64,000 nt of DNA from Methyloprofundus sp. (lineage in GTDB: Bacteria; Pseudomonadota; Gammaproteobacteria; Methylococcales; Methylomonadaceae), in the NCBI GenBank assembly GCA_016592635.1, contig AP023240.1:1612001-1676000 (forward strand), written 5' to 3'. This document shows positions 56,372 to 64,000 of this stretch, in pieces. The number at the start of each line of letters is the position of its first letter. The stretch's first letter is position 1. The position numbers and the translations under genes are program-made. The notes beneath the pieces are model-generated. The model searched no databases. It saw nothing but the letters and a program-made list of their open reading frames with translations, and was not told the DNA's origin.

Positions 56372-56443
56372 CATAGGATGTGCCGAGGCACGAAGCGCAT
56401 CTTTCGGAGCCTGATGCGCTTCCTATCGTCAGCACATCCTATG
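56372..56443. repeat. 72-bp cruciform repeat between the two hsp70 genes
   Basis: The outer arms CATAGGATGTGC (56372-56383) and GCACATCCTATG (56432-56443) are perfect inverted repeats. The inner arms GAAGCGCATC (56392-56401) and GATGCGCTTC (56413-56422) are also perfect. It lies in the 267-base spacer and could attenuate transcription into the downstream hsp70. Confidence 0.85.
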
Positions 56444-56504
56444 TAAATTGCTTAATTTAAGAGCAGTGACGTTATGATAGAGTACGTACTGCGAGCTTTT
56501 AGCC

Positions 56505-58652
56505 TTACTCTTCACCTGCGCGGACATCAAATTCGATTTTCCAACGGGTATCATCTTGGTTGGAAATGGCATGTAATTCTAAAGTGCCAATTTCTGATAC
56601 TGCAGCAGATAAATGTACCGGCACAACTTCGCCCGTTTTTCTATTTTCTTCCGCTAAGGTAATTTCAATTTCATCCAGCTCTTCTAGTTCTTCATCACTC
56701 CAGTAATCTAGGCGTGTACCAACGAAGTCTTCTCTACGCGTTTTTGATGCGAAGAAACGGAAGCGAACCGGCTCGCCAACAACCAAGCCAAAGGTATCAT
56801 CTGGTAGCTCTTCATGGGTACCTTCTTCCATACCAAAGGGAGCAATACATAATGCTTCAATCTCTGGAGGCATACCTGGAACTGCCGGCATGGCACTTTC
56901 TACACCAACGTAGTAGGACGCTGCGGTACCACCTTTAATACGTACGCCTTTGCCTTTACGTGCAAAACCGTAGTAAGCCGCACCACGGGCAACAGCAAGG
57001 TCTAAATCAACGCCCGTTAATAAACGAGCCTCAGGTGCATCTTCATTATCTAGCCATGAGTTGAGCACACTCATCATTTGATTGGCAATACGAGACGCTT
57101 TCAATACCCCGCCATTAAATAGCACGGCAGTAGGATGAATAAAGCTAGCATTGTCAGCTAGGGTAATATCATCTAGGTCATCAACTGAATTGAGTTGGCG
57201 TGTTAAGAACGCGGCTAAATGCCGGGTAATACCTGCATCTTGTGCGTAAGGCAAACCAGTTGTCCTTAAGCCTGAACGAGCACGACTCACAGGCTGTGCA
57301 TCACTTTCAACTTCAGGTAAGAAACCTTGTAGTAATACTGTATTGACTTCTTCGCGGGTTAATTCTGTACGTAAGGTACCGCCAATAAGTGAAGAACCCC
57401 GATTAGCGACAACGATCGGGATATTATCTGCATCATCGTCATCCCCTAAGATTTTTTCTTTGGCAGAACGACAAGCATGCGTTAAAGCTTGAATTTGCCA
57501 CGGCTCTAAACGTTTAGAGCCTTCTTTTTCTAATTTGGCTTTCAGCGTATAGGCTAAGGCCAAATCCATATTATCACCACCCAAGAGGATGTGATCACCC
57601 ACAGCAATACGGGTTAAACCAAGATTGCCATCCTCCTGAGTCACTGCTATTAATGATAAATCGGTAGTACCACCACCAACATCAACGACTAAAATAATAT
57701 CACCGACATCAACATGGTTACGCCAGTCACCATCACTTTTTTCAATCCAGCTGTATAAGGCTGCTTGTGGCTCTTCTAATAGAATGGCATTTTGCAAGCC
57801 AGAGCTTTGCGCGGCTTCAGCAGTTAATTCGCGTGCTGCAGGATCGAATGAAGCAGGTACGGTTAAGGTGATGTCTTGGTCAGCAATAGGGTCGTGTGGA
57901 AATTGTTTGTCCCATGCGGCACATAAATGCTCTAAATAAGCCTTGCTTGCTTGAAAAGGCGATATTTGTTCAACTTCTTCGGGTGCTTCGCTCGGTAAGA
58001 TGGGAGACTTGCAATCTACTCCTGCATGACATAACCAACTTTTCGCACTAGAAACTAAGCGTATCGGTGTTTTTGACCCTAGGTTACGGGCAATTTCACC
58101 AACCAAATATTCTGGGTCAGCTGTCCAAGGTAGCGCGGTTTCACCATCGTTTATTTCCGCTTCATGTGCTTGATATAAGAAGGATGGTAGTTGTGGCATA
58201 TCCTCAATCACACCAGGTGCTGTTAGTTGCGGGATTTCTAAAACTTGTTGTACGACTTCATCGGCTTCAGGGTCAGAAATATCGACATAAGATAAAACAC
58301 AGTGTGTTGTCCCTAAATCAATTCCGATTGAGTAACGCGGGCCATCAATGGGCTCAGGAATGGTAGTTGGCTCAATAACGTCAGTATCACTGTCATTGTC
58401 GCTATCATCATCTACACTATTATCGGAGTCTGCAGTATCAGCTTCATCAGAAGAGCTTAACTCTGACTCAGGGCTTGCATCATCCGATTGTGTCTCCCAG
58501 CTTGGTGTTGCCGTTGCTTCAGTTACTGGGGTATCTTCACTGCTGTCGGTATCATTATTTTTTGACCCAAAAAAGGAGGAAGACTTTTGTTCATCATCTT
58601 CGTTATCTTTATTTTCAGATAATTTATTCATACCGCTAAATAAACCCTTCAT
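56505..58652 (-). CDS. Hsp70-family protein with acidic N-terminal extension
   Basis: This is a 715-residue DnaK-like ATPase. The first 105 residues are acidic low-complexity sequence preceded by MKGLFSGMNKL. The ATPase domain follows: GIDLGTTHCVLSYV, VDVGGGTTDLSLI, and the NGGVLKASRIANQ region. A short beta segment then ends at VRAGEE, with no helical lid. It shares a layout with the larger Hsp70 downstream (53496), including SSAKSWL and the EEPQA motif, so the two are ancient paralogues. Its start overlaps the DUF2760 stop (ATGA), implying coupled translation. Confidence 0.9.
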   Translation of the reverse strand: MKGLFSGMNKLSENKDNEDDEQKSSSFFGSKNNDTDSSEDTPVTEATATPSWETQSDDASPESELSSSDEADTADSDNSVDDDSDNDSDTDVIEPTTIPEPIDGPRYSIGIDLGTTHCVLSYVDISDPEADEVVQQVLEIPQLTAPGVIEDMPQLPSFLYQAHEAEINDGETALPWTADPEYLVGEIARNLGSKTPIRLVSSAKSWLCHAGVDCKSPILPSEAPEEVEQISPFQASKAYLEHLCAAWDKQFPHDPIADQDITLTVPASFDPAARELTAEAAQSSGLQNAILLEEPQAALYSWIEKSDGDWRNHVDVGDIILVVDVGGGTTDLSLIAVTQEDGNLGLTRIAVGDHILLGGDNMDLALAYTLKAKLEKEGSKRLEPWQIQALTHACRSAKEKILGDDDDADNIPIVVANRGSSLIGGTLRTELTREEVNTVLLQGFLPEVESDAQPVSRARSGLRTTGLPYAQDAGITRHLAAFLTRQLNSVDDLDDITLADNASFIHPTAVLFNGGVLKASRIANQMMSVLNSWLDNEDAPEARLLTGVDLDLAVARGAAYYGFARKGKGVRIKGGTAASYYVGVESAMPAVPGMPPEIEALCIAPFGMEEGTHEELPDDTFGLVVGEPVRFRFFASKTRREDFVGTRLDYWSDEELEELDEIEITLAEENRKTGEVVPVHLSAAVSEIGTLELHAISNQDDTRWKIEFDVRAGEE

Positions 58653-59365
58653 AGCTCTACCTCCGCTGCAGCGATTATATTGGCATTATGACCTTCAGTT
58701 AATTTTGGTAATTTAATATCAGTTACTTGCCAACCTTTATGCACCAAGGTGCCTGAAAAAGGTGCCTCTCCGACAATGTTGCCAATCAAACGTACTTCCG
58801 AAGCATTAAAGCCTTTCTTTAAGGTAACTTTAGAGCCTTCATCTTCAGTGCGGACAGTTGATAAAGTAAAGTGTTCTTTCAGTGCTTTATTGCAACCCGT
58901 ATGCACAACACGTACTGCTGCACCTACATCTGCATCACTATAATCATTAATATTTTCTTGCAGAAAATCAATTAAGCGAGCTTCTTTTTGTAGCAGGCTT
59001 AATAATTGTAGTGCTGCATCAGGTGTTGCTTCTTTAAGAATAATCGGTTCAGGTGCTGGTTGTTGAATGATTTTTTCTACTTCAACAATTTTTTCAACTT
59101 CGACAATTTTCTCAACAATCTTAACTTCAGGCTCACGTTTTGGGATTTGCATAGAGATAGCTTGTTCTTGCTTATCTATTTTGCTTTCCGCTGGTTTTTT
59201 AGCGCGACGTAATAAGCCAATGAGCATGGCAAATAACAAAATGATAACAGTCAGTGCTAGTCCAAAAACAGTTGCAGCTAAGTAGGCATGGATGGCATCA
59301 AAGGTAGTTGGAAAGAGTTCCAGGTCTATTTTAAATTGGGAGGTATTCATTGGTATTTCTATCAT
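58649..59365 (-). CDS. DUF2760 membrane protein, Hsp70-cluster partner
   Basis: This 238-residue protein has one membrane helix at about 33-53 (VFGLALTVIILLFAMLIGLL). A charged Glu/Lys/Ile repeat follows (KIVEKIVEVEKIVEVEKI, about 80-100). The conserved C-terminal DUF2760 domain is at about 112-238 (LLQKEARLIDFLQENI, GWQVTDIKLPKL). DUF2760 genes commonly sit beside these Hsp70 genes. It may recruit the chaperones to the membrane, but no function is known. There are two in-frame ATGs (59365, 59350) and neither has a strong ribosome site. Confidence 0.85.
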   Translation of the reverse strand: MIEIPMNTSQFKIDLELFPTTFDAIHAYLAATVFGLALTVIILLFAMLIGLLRRAKKPAESKIDKQEQAISMQIPKREPEVKIVEKIVEVEKIVEVEKIIQQPAPEPIILKEATPDAALQLLSLLQKEARLIDFLQENINDYSDADVGAAVRVVHTGCNKALKEHFTLSTVRTEDEGSKVTLKKGFNASEVRLIGNIVGEAPFSGTLVHKGWQVTDIKLPKLTEGHNANIIAAAEVEL

Positions 59366-59498
59366 AATAAGTGTTGGTTCGTGGTGTAAATAACCGATTA
59401 GCCAGTTTTAGTGTAAGTTGTGTTTGCGGCTACAGTGGGGGTTATTTGGCAAATATACAAGTGTCAGTACTGTGCAAAAAACTAACAGTTTTGATATT

Positions 59499-59951
59499 TT
59501 ATTGAGTTGCACCTGCTCGGCGTGAGGCTTCTGCAAACATAAGAGATTGTAAAATTTTACGGGTCATATCAGTGCGTGTTTTTTTCAAGAAGCGATCGAT
59601 AATGACTGTAGGAACACCCTCATTGACAAAGGTTTTTCTGACTTGTGCAAGAGTAGACTCGCATTGTTTGATGACCGCATCGGTCGCAGCGCGGGAATCA
59701 ATTTTTTGATAGCCTTGTTTTTGCGCTTCTTTATAGACACATTGCTTGTAATGGTACTTATCTTCCTGCACTTGCTTTATAGTTGCTGCTGATAAGGTAG
59801 AACCATTCCATGTTTTGCCTGAGAGCTGAATTTTAGTGGCTGCTTGAGGTGCTTCTTGAATGGGGGCAGCTGGCGTGGTAGTTGTTGCTTTATCATCCGA
59901 ACAAGCCTGTAATAATAAGGCTGTTAAGATAAAGAATAAGTATTTTTTCAT
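59499..59951 (-). CDS. Small lipoprotein of unknown function
   Basis: This 150-residue protein has a lipoprotein signal (MKKYLFFILTALLLQAC). It then has a Thr/Pro/Ala linker and a helical, charged C-terminal domain with two cysteines (QCVYKEAQKQGYQ, IKQCESTLAQVRK) that could form a disulfide. I do not recognise the family. It is monocistronic-looking; the 237-base spacer downstream of the next gene carries only a small hairpin. Confidence 0.75.
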   Translation of the reverse strand: MKKYLFFILTALLLQACSDDKATTTTPAAPIQEAPQAATKIQLSGKTWNGSTLSAATIKQVQEDKYHYKQCVYKEAQKQGYQKIDSRAATDAVIKQCESTLAQVRKTFVNEGVPTVIIDRFLKKTRTDMTRKILQSLMFAEASRRAGATQ

Positions 59952-60158
59952 CGCGTCTTAATCTGTAAAGTGAGTCAGAGAAAATGATTTTACGCGATTG
60001 CTAAGCAATGAACAATTTTAGTGTGCTTAAAAAAAGATTTTAAGCAATTTTATGCTTGCCCGTTTAAGGATGGGTAAGTTCAAAGCCAAAGACATATCCT
60101 CTGATATTCATAAAACTGGGGCGTAGCTCTTTAGACTGCCACTAGTCAAATAACTAAA

Positions 60159-60173
60159 TTTCCCTGAGGGAAA
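60159..60173 (-). terminator. Hairpin downstream of the cyclic-nucleotide-binding gene
   Basis: TTTCCC-TGA-GGGAAA is a perfect 6-bp stem, 15 bases past the minus-strand stop. It is followed on that strand by TTTAGTTATTT. Read as a weak intrinsic terminator. Confidence 0.5.
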
Positions 60174-60188
60174 GTAAGTGAGTTGCTA

Positions 60189-60785
60189 TTAGTTTTTACC
60201 CTGTTCAGCAAGGTATAGTTGCAGAATAGTCTGTGTGCGCAGGTTGCTTTGGCGTAACTCGGCACTTAAGTTCATAAAAAAATCATGGATTATTGAGTAA
60301 CCTTGCTCAGGGTTAGCATTCATAAATTGAATGAGCTTTTGCCCATTGATTTTTGCAAGTTCACAATCAGAGGCAGCAATAACTTGTGCGCTTCTAGGCT
60401 CGCTATCAAAAATAGAAAGTTCACCAAACACATTCCCAGATTCTAATATAGCAAGCCCACTGGCTAAGTCCAACTCATGATCAATATTGCTTTCTAAAAT
60501 AGTACGTACGTGCAGTTGTCCCGAAAGTACTAAATAAACGTCATGTCCTGGAGTCTCTATATCAATGATAATATCGTCTGTTTGGTATTGTTCTTTGCTC
60601 CAACCAACTTGTTGTATAAAATCTTGGTCATCTAATAAATCTTGTAAGCTCATATCGTTAATGTGTGGGGTTAGTAGGTTGAAGAAATGGCTTTTAAAAG
60701 CACCTGACAATTTTAGCTGGCACTTTGGATTAATTGTGTTTAATTTTAATGAAAGAGTATAGTGGATTGCGATGCTAATTCCCAC
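60189..60785 (-). CDS. Cyclic-nucleotide-binding-domain protein
   Basis: This is a frame of 198 residues with one cNMP-binding domain at about 70-170. The phosphate-binding cassette reads GNVFGELSIFDSEPRSAQVI (Gly-Glu-Leu-Ser ... Arg-Ser-Ala), so ligand binding is plausible. No helix-turn-helix follows, so it is not a CRP-type regulator; the C-terminus is a short helix. The start is unclear: the frame opens with a GTG at 60785 without a ribosome site, and the first ATG is at 60653 (MSLQDLLDDQDF), which would keep the whole domain. Confidence 0.8.
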   Translation of the reverse strand: MGISIAIHYTLSLKLNTINPKCQLKLSGAFKSHFFNLLTPHINDMSLQDLLDDQDFIQQVGWSKEQYQTDDIIIDIETPGHDVYLVLSGQLHVRTILESNIDHELDLASGLAILESGNVFGELSIFDSEPRSAQVIAASDCELAKINGQKLIQFMNANPEQGYSIIHDFFMNLSAELRQSNLRTQTILQLYLAEQGKN

Positions 60786-60918
60786 TATATTTATATGCTA
60801 TATAACCATAGCTATAAAAGGAAATTAATATAGCTGATTTTAGGGTATTTATCTATTTGCTACGTCACAGTTACTATGGTACAAACGAGCATTAATAAGT
60901 TTAATGCTAGAGGATATT

Positions 60919-61329
60919 ATGAAAATCAAAATTATACTTAGGTTATTTGTCTTTTTCTTTATGGTAGAAAATGTATGGGCAAAAACGCCAGCTCCCCTTG
61001 AGGTTAAAGGGGCTATAACTGTCAGTACCAAGCGTGCAAAGTCTTTAATGAACCAAGGTGCGACTTTTATTGACGTACGTAGAGCGGTCGATTATCAAAG
61101 CAGCCATATACAGTGGGCTATCCATTTGGATTTGAAGTTGGATTTAACTGAGAGCTCTTTGTTGGCAGTGGTAAGGAAAAATCAAGCTGTTGTGATTTAT
61201 TGTAATGGAGATATGTGCCAGCGAAGTGCTTTAGCAAGTGAGCAGGCTGTTACTTGGGGTTGGCAAAAGGTTTATTATTATCGTGGTGGTTTCCCTGACT
61301 GGAAGGAGGCAGGATTGTCTGTCGAGTGA
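60919..61329 (+). CDS. Exported rhodanese-like sulfurtransferase
   Basis: This 136-residue protein has a signal peptide (IILRLFVFFFMVENVWA) and one rhodanese domain. TFIDVRRAVDYQSSHIQWAI is the CH2A-type strand-helix. The active loop is VVIYCNGDMCQRSALAS with the catalytic Cys. The tail YYRGGFPDWKEAGL is typical. A periplasmic location implies a sulfur-transfer or detoxification role. ATG 60919 has AGAGG 5 bases upstream, so it is preferred over ATG 60904. Confidence 0.88.
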   Translation: MKIKIILRLFVFFFMVENVWAKTPAPLEVKGAITVSTKRAKSLMNQGATFIDVRRAVDYQSSHIQWAIHLDLKLDLTESSLLAVVRKNQAVVIYCNGDMCQRSALASEQAVTWGWQKVYYYRGGFPDWKEAGLSVE

Positions 61330-61353
61330 TGCTAGCTTAGTTGTAAAATCTTG

Positions 61354-61393
61354 AATGTCATTACCAGCACTTTGCAGTGCTGGTAATGACATT
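61354..61393. terminator. Perfect 18-bp hairpin between convergent genes
   Basis: AATGTCATTACCAGCACT (61354-61371) and its exact reverse complement (61376-61393) flank a TTGC loop. It lies between the rhodanese gene and the convergent DUF4136 lipoprotein gene and probably terminates both. It could also be a dispersed repeat. Confidence 0.75.
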
Positions 61394-61409
61394 GACCTTT
61401 GTGGTTTGC

Positions 61410-61994
61410 TTATTGCTTAGGTGGAAAGCCGGAAAGGATTTTGGAAACGTATTCTTGTGCAAGTTTATCTCTTTTTTCTCGATTTGCACTTTCTGGTAAA
61501 CGTCCGTCTGCAGCACCACGCCATATCAATTGGTCAGTTTTAGGGTCAATAATATCAATTATTAGCGTGCCCTGTTTATAATGAGTGACCTGAGTTTCAG
61601 ATCCAGAGCTATACCCCATAGCCATGCTGCTTCCATAAGTTCCATAACGAGCCCCATAAGTGAATCCTGGATAATAGCCGTTGTAATTATTATAGGTGCG
61701 AATATCAGCTCTTTCTTCTACAGTAATGCTGTAATTGACTAAAAAATCACTTTTATCAGCTGTTGCTATTGTATATTTTTGTTGCAGTTGTTGGTCTATA
61801 GTCGCTCGGATACGTTGATCCATTATGCTATTTAAATACTTTAGGCTTGAAGTATTGTGTTCATTTTCGATGTGCCAGCTATAAGTTTTAAAATTGCTGA
61901 AATCAATTGCTTCATCATAATCAGTGCTAAGTGTGAGTGAAGAACAGCCTGAAATCAGCAGTAATGTCATGCAGGTCAGTAGGAAATTTCTCAT
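61410..61994 (-). CDS. DUF4136 lipoprotein
   Basis: This 194-residue outer-membrane-type lipoprotein has lipobox LISGC. The DUF4136 features are STDYDEAIDFSNFKTYSW at the start of the domain, a Gly/Tyr-rich middle (YNGYYPGFTYGARYGTYG), and KQGTLIIDIIDPKTDQLIWRG before the C-terminal helix. The function of the family is unknown. The start at 61994 has AAAGGG about 6 bases upstream; an upstream in-frame start at 62024 lacks this. Confidence 0.88.
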   Translation of the reverse strand: MRNFLLTCMTLLLISGCSSLTLSTDYDEAIDFSNFKTYSWHIENEHNTSSLKYLNSIMDQRIRATIDQQLQQKYTIATADKSDFLVNYSITVEERADIRTYNNYNGYYPGFTYGARYGTYGSSMAMGYSSGSETQVTHYKQGTLIIDIIDPKTDQLIWRGAADGRLPESANREKRDKLAQEYVSKILSGFPPKQ

Positions 61995-62113
61995 TTTGAT
62001 CCCTTTATTTTGAGGTGTAACCACAAGTAGCGTGCCTTAAACTTATAGCAAGCCATATATCTGTATTTGATGATATACTAATTTATGTTTTTAATTAATA
62101 ATGCATCTTATTG

Positions 62114-62350
62114 CTATTTAGATGTTAAAATGATTAAAGCTTTTTGTATATGCTCGGCGGTTTCTATACCTAGGTCGGTTAAATATCCACCATCATCTTG
62201 AGATACTAAACCTTTTTCATGCAAACGCTTAATGGCAGCAATGGTATCAGGTGGTGCAGTATTATGTACTTTAATACCTTCTTGGGTCGTTGTTAGATTG
62301 TAACGTGCTAAAATACTTATTTCTTCGGTCAGGTTTTGTGAGATAGACAT
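62114..62350 (-). CDS. TIGR02647-family small protein
   Basis: This 78-residue protein is conserved in gammaproteobacteria with no known function. The family pattern is clear: ILARYNLTTTQEGIKVHNTA, then AIKRLHEKGLVSQDDGGYL, then TDLGIETAEHIQKAL. It looks like a small winged-helix-type fold and might bind nucleic acid, which is an inference only. Confidence 0.85.
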   Translation of the reverse strand: MSISQNLTEEISILARYNLTTTQEGIKVHNTAPPDTIAAIKRLHEKGLVSQDDGGYLTDLGIETAEHIQKALIILTSK

Positions 62351-62487
62351 GCTTATATTCCTTATGGTTTTATAATGATGTTTTTACATTGAAGCTTAAT
62401 GATATTTTATTTATACCATTAAGCAGCCAGCAGAATACAGAAAAATCTTAAAGAAGAAAAATAATACTCATAATATAGAGAAAATTG

Positions 62488-64000
62488 ATGATGAAAATTC
62501 TTATAAGAATCGCAATGTTTGTTGTGATTGGTAGTATGTTTTTTAGCATAATAGGGCGAATGCAGCCTAATTATGAGCAAAACTATACAATTCTATATTC
62601 AGATTTTATTCAGGATATAAGGAATGGAACAGTAGCAGAAGTCACTATTTCGGGGGAAACAGTTAAGGGTAAGTTGCGTAATGGTGAACCCTTTGTGACG
62701 TACAACCCAGACGATGCACACTTGATTGATGATTTGATTGAGTATGGTGTAAAAATTAGAGTGGCCACACCAGAAAAGCAGTCAATGCTGATGCAAATTT
62801 TTATTTCTTGGGCACCAATGATGTTATTAATTGGAGTCTGGGTTTATTTCTATCGTAAGCAGCAGGGCGGTGCTGGCGGCGGTGGCGGTGGCCAAATGGG
62901 TATGGGAAAAAGTCGCGCCAAATTGCTTGAAGAAGACCAAATTAAAGTGGGCTTTGCTGATGTTGCAGGGGTAGAAGAAGCCAAAGAAGATGTTATGGAG
63001 ATGGTGGACTTTCTTAAGGATCCATCTAAATATGAATTTGTGGGTGGGACTATTCCACATGGGGTTTTATTAGTAGGTCCCCCAGGAACAGGTAAAACAT
63101 TGCTAGCTCGAGCTATTGCAGGGGAAGCAGGTGTACCTTTTTTCTCAATTTCAGGATCTGATTTTGTGGAAATGTTTGTCGGGGTTGGTGCCTCACGAGT
63201 ACGTGATATGTTTGAGCAGGCCAAGAAGCGAGCACCTTGTATTATTTTTATTGATGAAATTGATGCAGTTGGTCGCCAGCGTGGTGGTTCTGGCCCAGGT
63301 GGTGGTGGTAATGATGAGCGTGAGCAAACTTTAAACCAATTACTGGTTGAAATGGATGGTTTTAGTGGTAACGAAGGTATTATTGTTATTGCCGCGACTA
63401 ACCGTTCTGATGTACTAGATAAAGCCTTATTAAGACCTGGTCGCTTTGATAGAGAAGTGCATGTGGGGTTACCGGATATAAAAGGGCGCGAGCAAATTTT
63501 AAATGTACATATCAAAAAAGTACCACAAGCTGAAGATGTGAATATCAAGGATTTAGCGCGGGGTACACCTGGTTTTTCAGGTGCTGAATTAGCTAACTTG
63601 GTGAATGAAGGTGCTTTATTGGCAGCGCGTAATAATAAGCGTATTGTTAATATGGATGATTTAGACAGGGCAAGGGACAAGTTACTAATGGGAGCAGAAA
63701 AGCGCTCTATGGTAATGCGTAAAGAAGATCTGTTAATGACCGCTTATCATGAGGCAGGGCATGCCATTGTGGGGCAGAATGTGCCAGAGCATGATCCTGT
63801 CTATAAAGTCAGTATTATGCCGCGGGGTGGTGCTTTAGGAATCACCATGTTCTTGCCTGAGCGAGATCAATACAGTGCTAGCAAAGATAAATTGGAAAGC
63901 CAAATTTCAGGGCTATTCGGTGGACGGATTGCAGAAGCAATCATTTATGGTAAAAGCAAAGTAACGACTGGTGCCTCAAACGACATTGAACGTGCAACTC
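62488..64000 (+). CDS. ftsH: ATP-dependent zinc metalloprotease FtsH (3' end beyond window)
   Basis: This inner-membrane AAA+ protease degrades misfolded membrane proteins and short-lived regulators. The frame is open from the ATG at 62488 to the window edge, giving 504 codons of about 630-650. It has TM1 near residue 5-22, a periplasmic domain, TM2 near 105-120 and a Gly-rich linker. Walker A is GPPGTGKT (about 63080), Walker B IIFIDEID, the pore motif FVG, the SRH RPGRFDR and the zinc site HEAGH (about 63750). It lacks the usual rlmE/ftsJ neighbour upstream, so it may be a second ftsH copy. GAG lies 7 bases before the start. Confidence 0.97.
   Translation, partial: MMKILIRIAMFVVIGSMFFSIIGRMQPNYEQNYTILYSDFIQDIRNGTVAEVTISGETVKGKLRNGEPFVTYNPDDAHLIDDLIEYGVKIRVATPEKQSMLMQIFISWAPMMLLIGVWVYFYRKQQGGAGGGGGGQMGMGKSRAKLLEEDQIKVGFADVAGVEEAKEDVMEMVDFLKDPSKYEFVGGTIPHGVLLVGPPGTGKTLLARAIAGEAGVPFFSISGSDFVEMFVGVGASRVRDMFEQAKKRAPCIIFIDEIDAVGRQRGGSGPGGGGNDEREQTLNQLLVEMDGFSGNEGIIVIAATNRSDVLDKALLRPGRFDREVHVGLPDIKGREQILNVHIKKVPQAEDVNIKDLARGTPGFSGAELANLVNEGALLAARNNKRIVNMDDLDRARDKLLMGAEKRSMVMRKEDLLMTAYHEAGHAIVGQNVPEHDPVYKVSIMPRGGALGITMFLPERDQYSASKDKLESQISGLFGGRIAEAIIYGKSKVTTGASNDIERAT

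Noticed and set aside
62850..63680. 276-residue open frame on the minus strand
   Set aside because: It is a shadow of ftsH, which has all AAA+ protease motifs on the plus strand; the reverse frame is Ser/Pro/Thr-rich with no recognisable domain.

Overview
The window reads as a chromosomal segment of a moderately AT-rich gammaproteobacterium. The clues are gamma-type ClpB and FtsH, a sigma-32-like promoter, a VPLPA/PEP-CTERM cell-surface sorting system with its exosortase, and many small palindromic intergenic repeats. This combination is common in aquatic methanotrophs (Methylococcales) and in Thiotrichales. No taxon-diagnostic gene is present, so the assignment is an inference.

Layout. 1-2010 (-): 5' part of clpB behind a heat-shock promoter. 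2345-30968 (+): a long exopolysaccharide/exosortase locus. It opens with a cyclic-di-GMP-I-like riboswitch in front of a VPLPA-CTERM protein. Then come the envelope assembly genes (outer-membrane export lipoprotein-like protein, beta-barrel protein, chain-length determinant, tyrosine-kinase-like ATPase, ExeA-like ATPase). A small toxin-antitoxin/decayed-nuclease island (8792-10994) interrupts the locus. A very AT-rich repeat-unit module follows (flippase, polymerase, glycosyltransferases, beta-helix lyase-like protein). The locus ends with a bi-domain oxidoreductase plus heparinase-like pair split by a Uma2 endonuclease gene, another glycosyltransferase, an exosortase-EpsI fusion, a WecA/MraY-type initiating transferase and a TPR lipoprotein (PrsT-like).

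31063-32792 is an IS110-family (IS1111-type) element inside a palindromic repeat. Its transposase gene is itself broken by a 276-bp insert that looks like structured RNA. 32898-38167 (-) holds a type I secretion unit: one HlyD-type adaptor and two ABC proteins with degenerate signature motifs. It is divergent from a 3100-residue adhesin gene (38452-47754, +) that carries three successive repeat arrays (1194 bp, 327 bp, 12 bp). The adhesin is the probable substrate.

47933-50241 pairs a ceramidase-like membrane protein with a YiiX-like lipoprotein hydrolase. After cysK (-), 51683-59365 holds a membrane-anchored coiled-coil protein with repeated FKGLFGK motifs. It converges on a DUF2760 - Hsp70 - Hsp70/DUF3731 cluster, a little-described chaperone system. 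The remainder is housekeeping or hypothetical: lipoproteins, a cyclic-nucleotide-binding protein, a rhodanese, a TIGR02647 protein and the 5' part of ftsH.

How it fits together: the polysaccharide locus, the exosortase-sorted protein under a c-di-GMP switch and the RTX adhesin all point to a surface-attached, matrix-producing lifestyle. I saw no tRNA, rRNA or CRISPR array.
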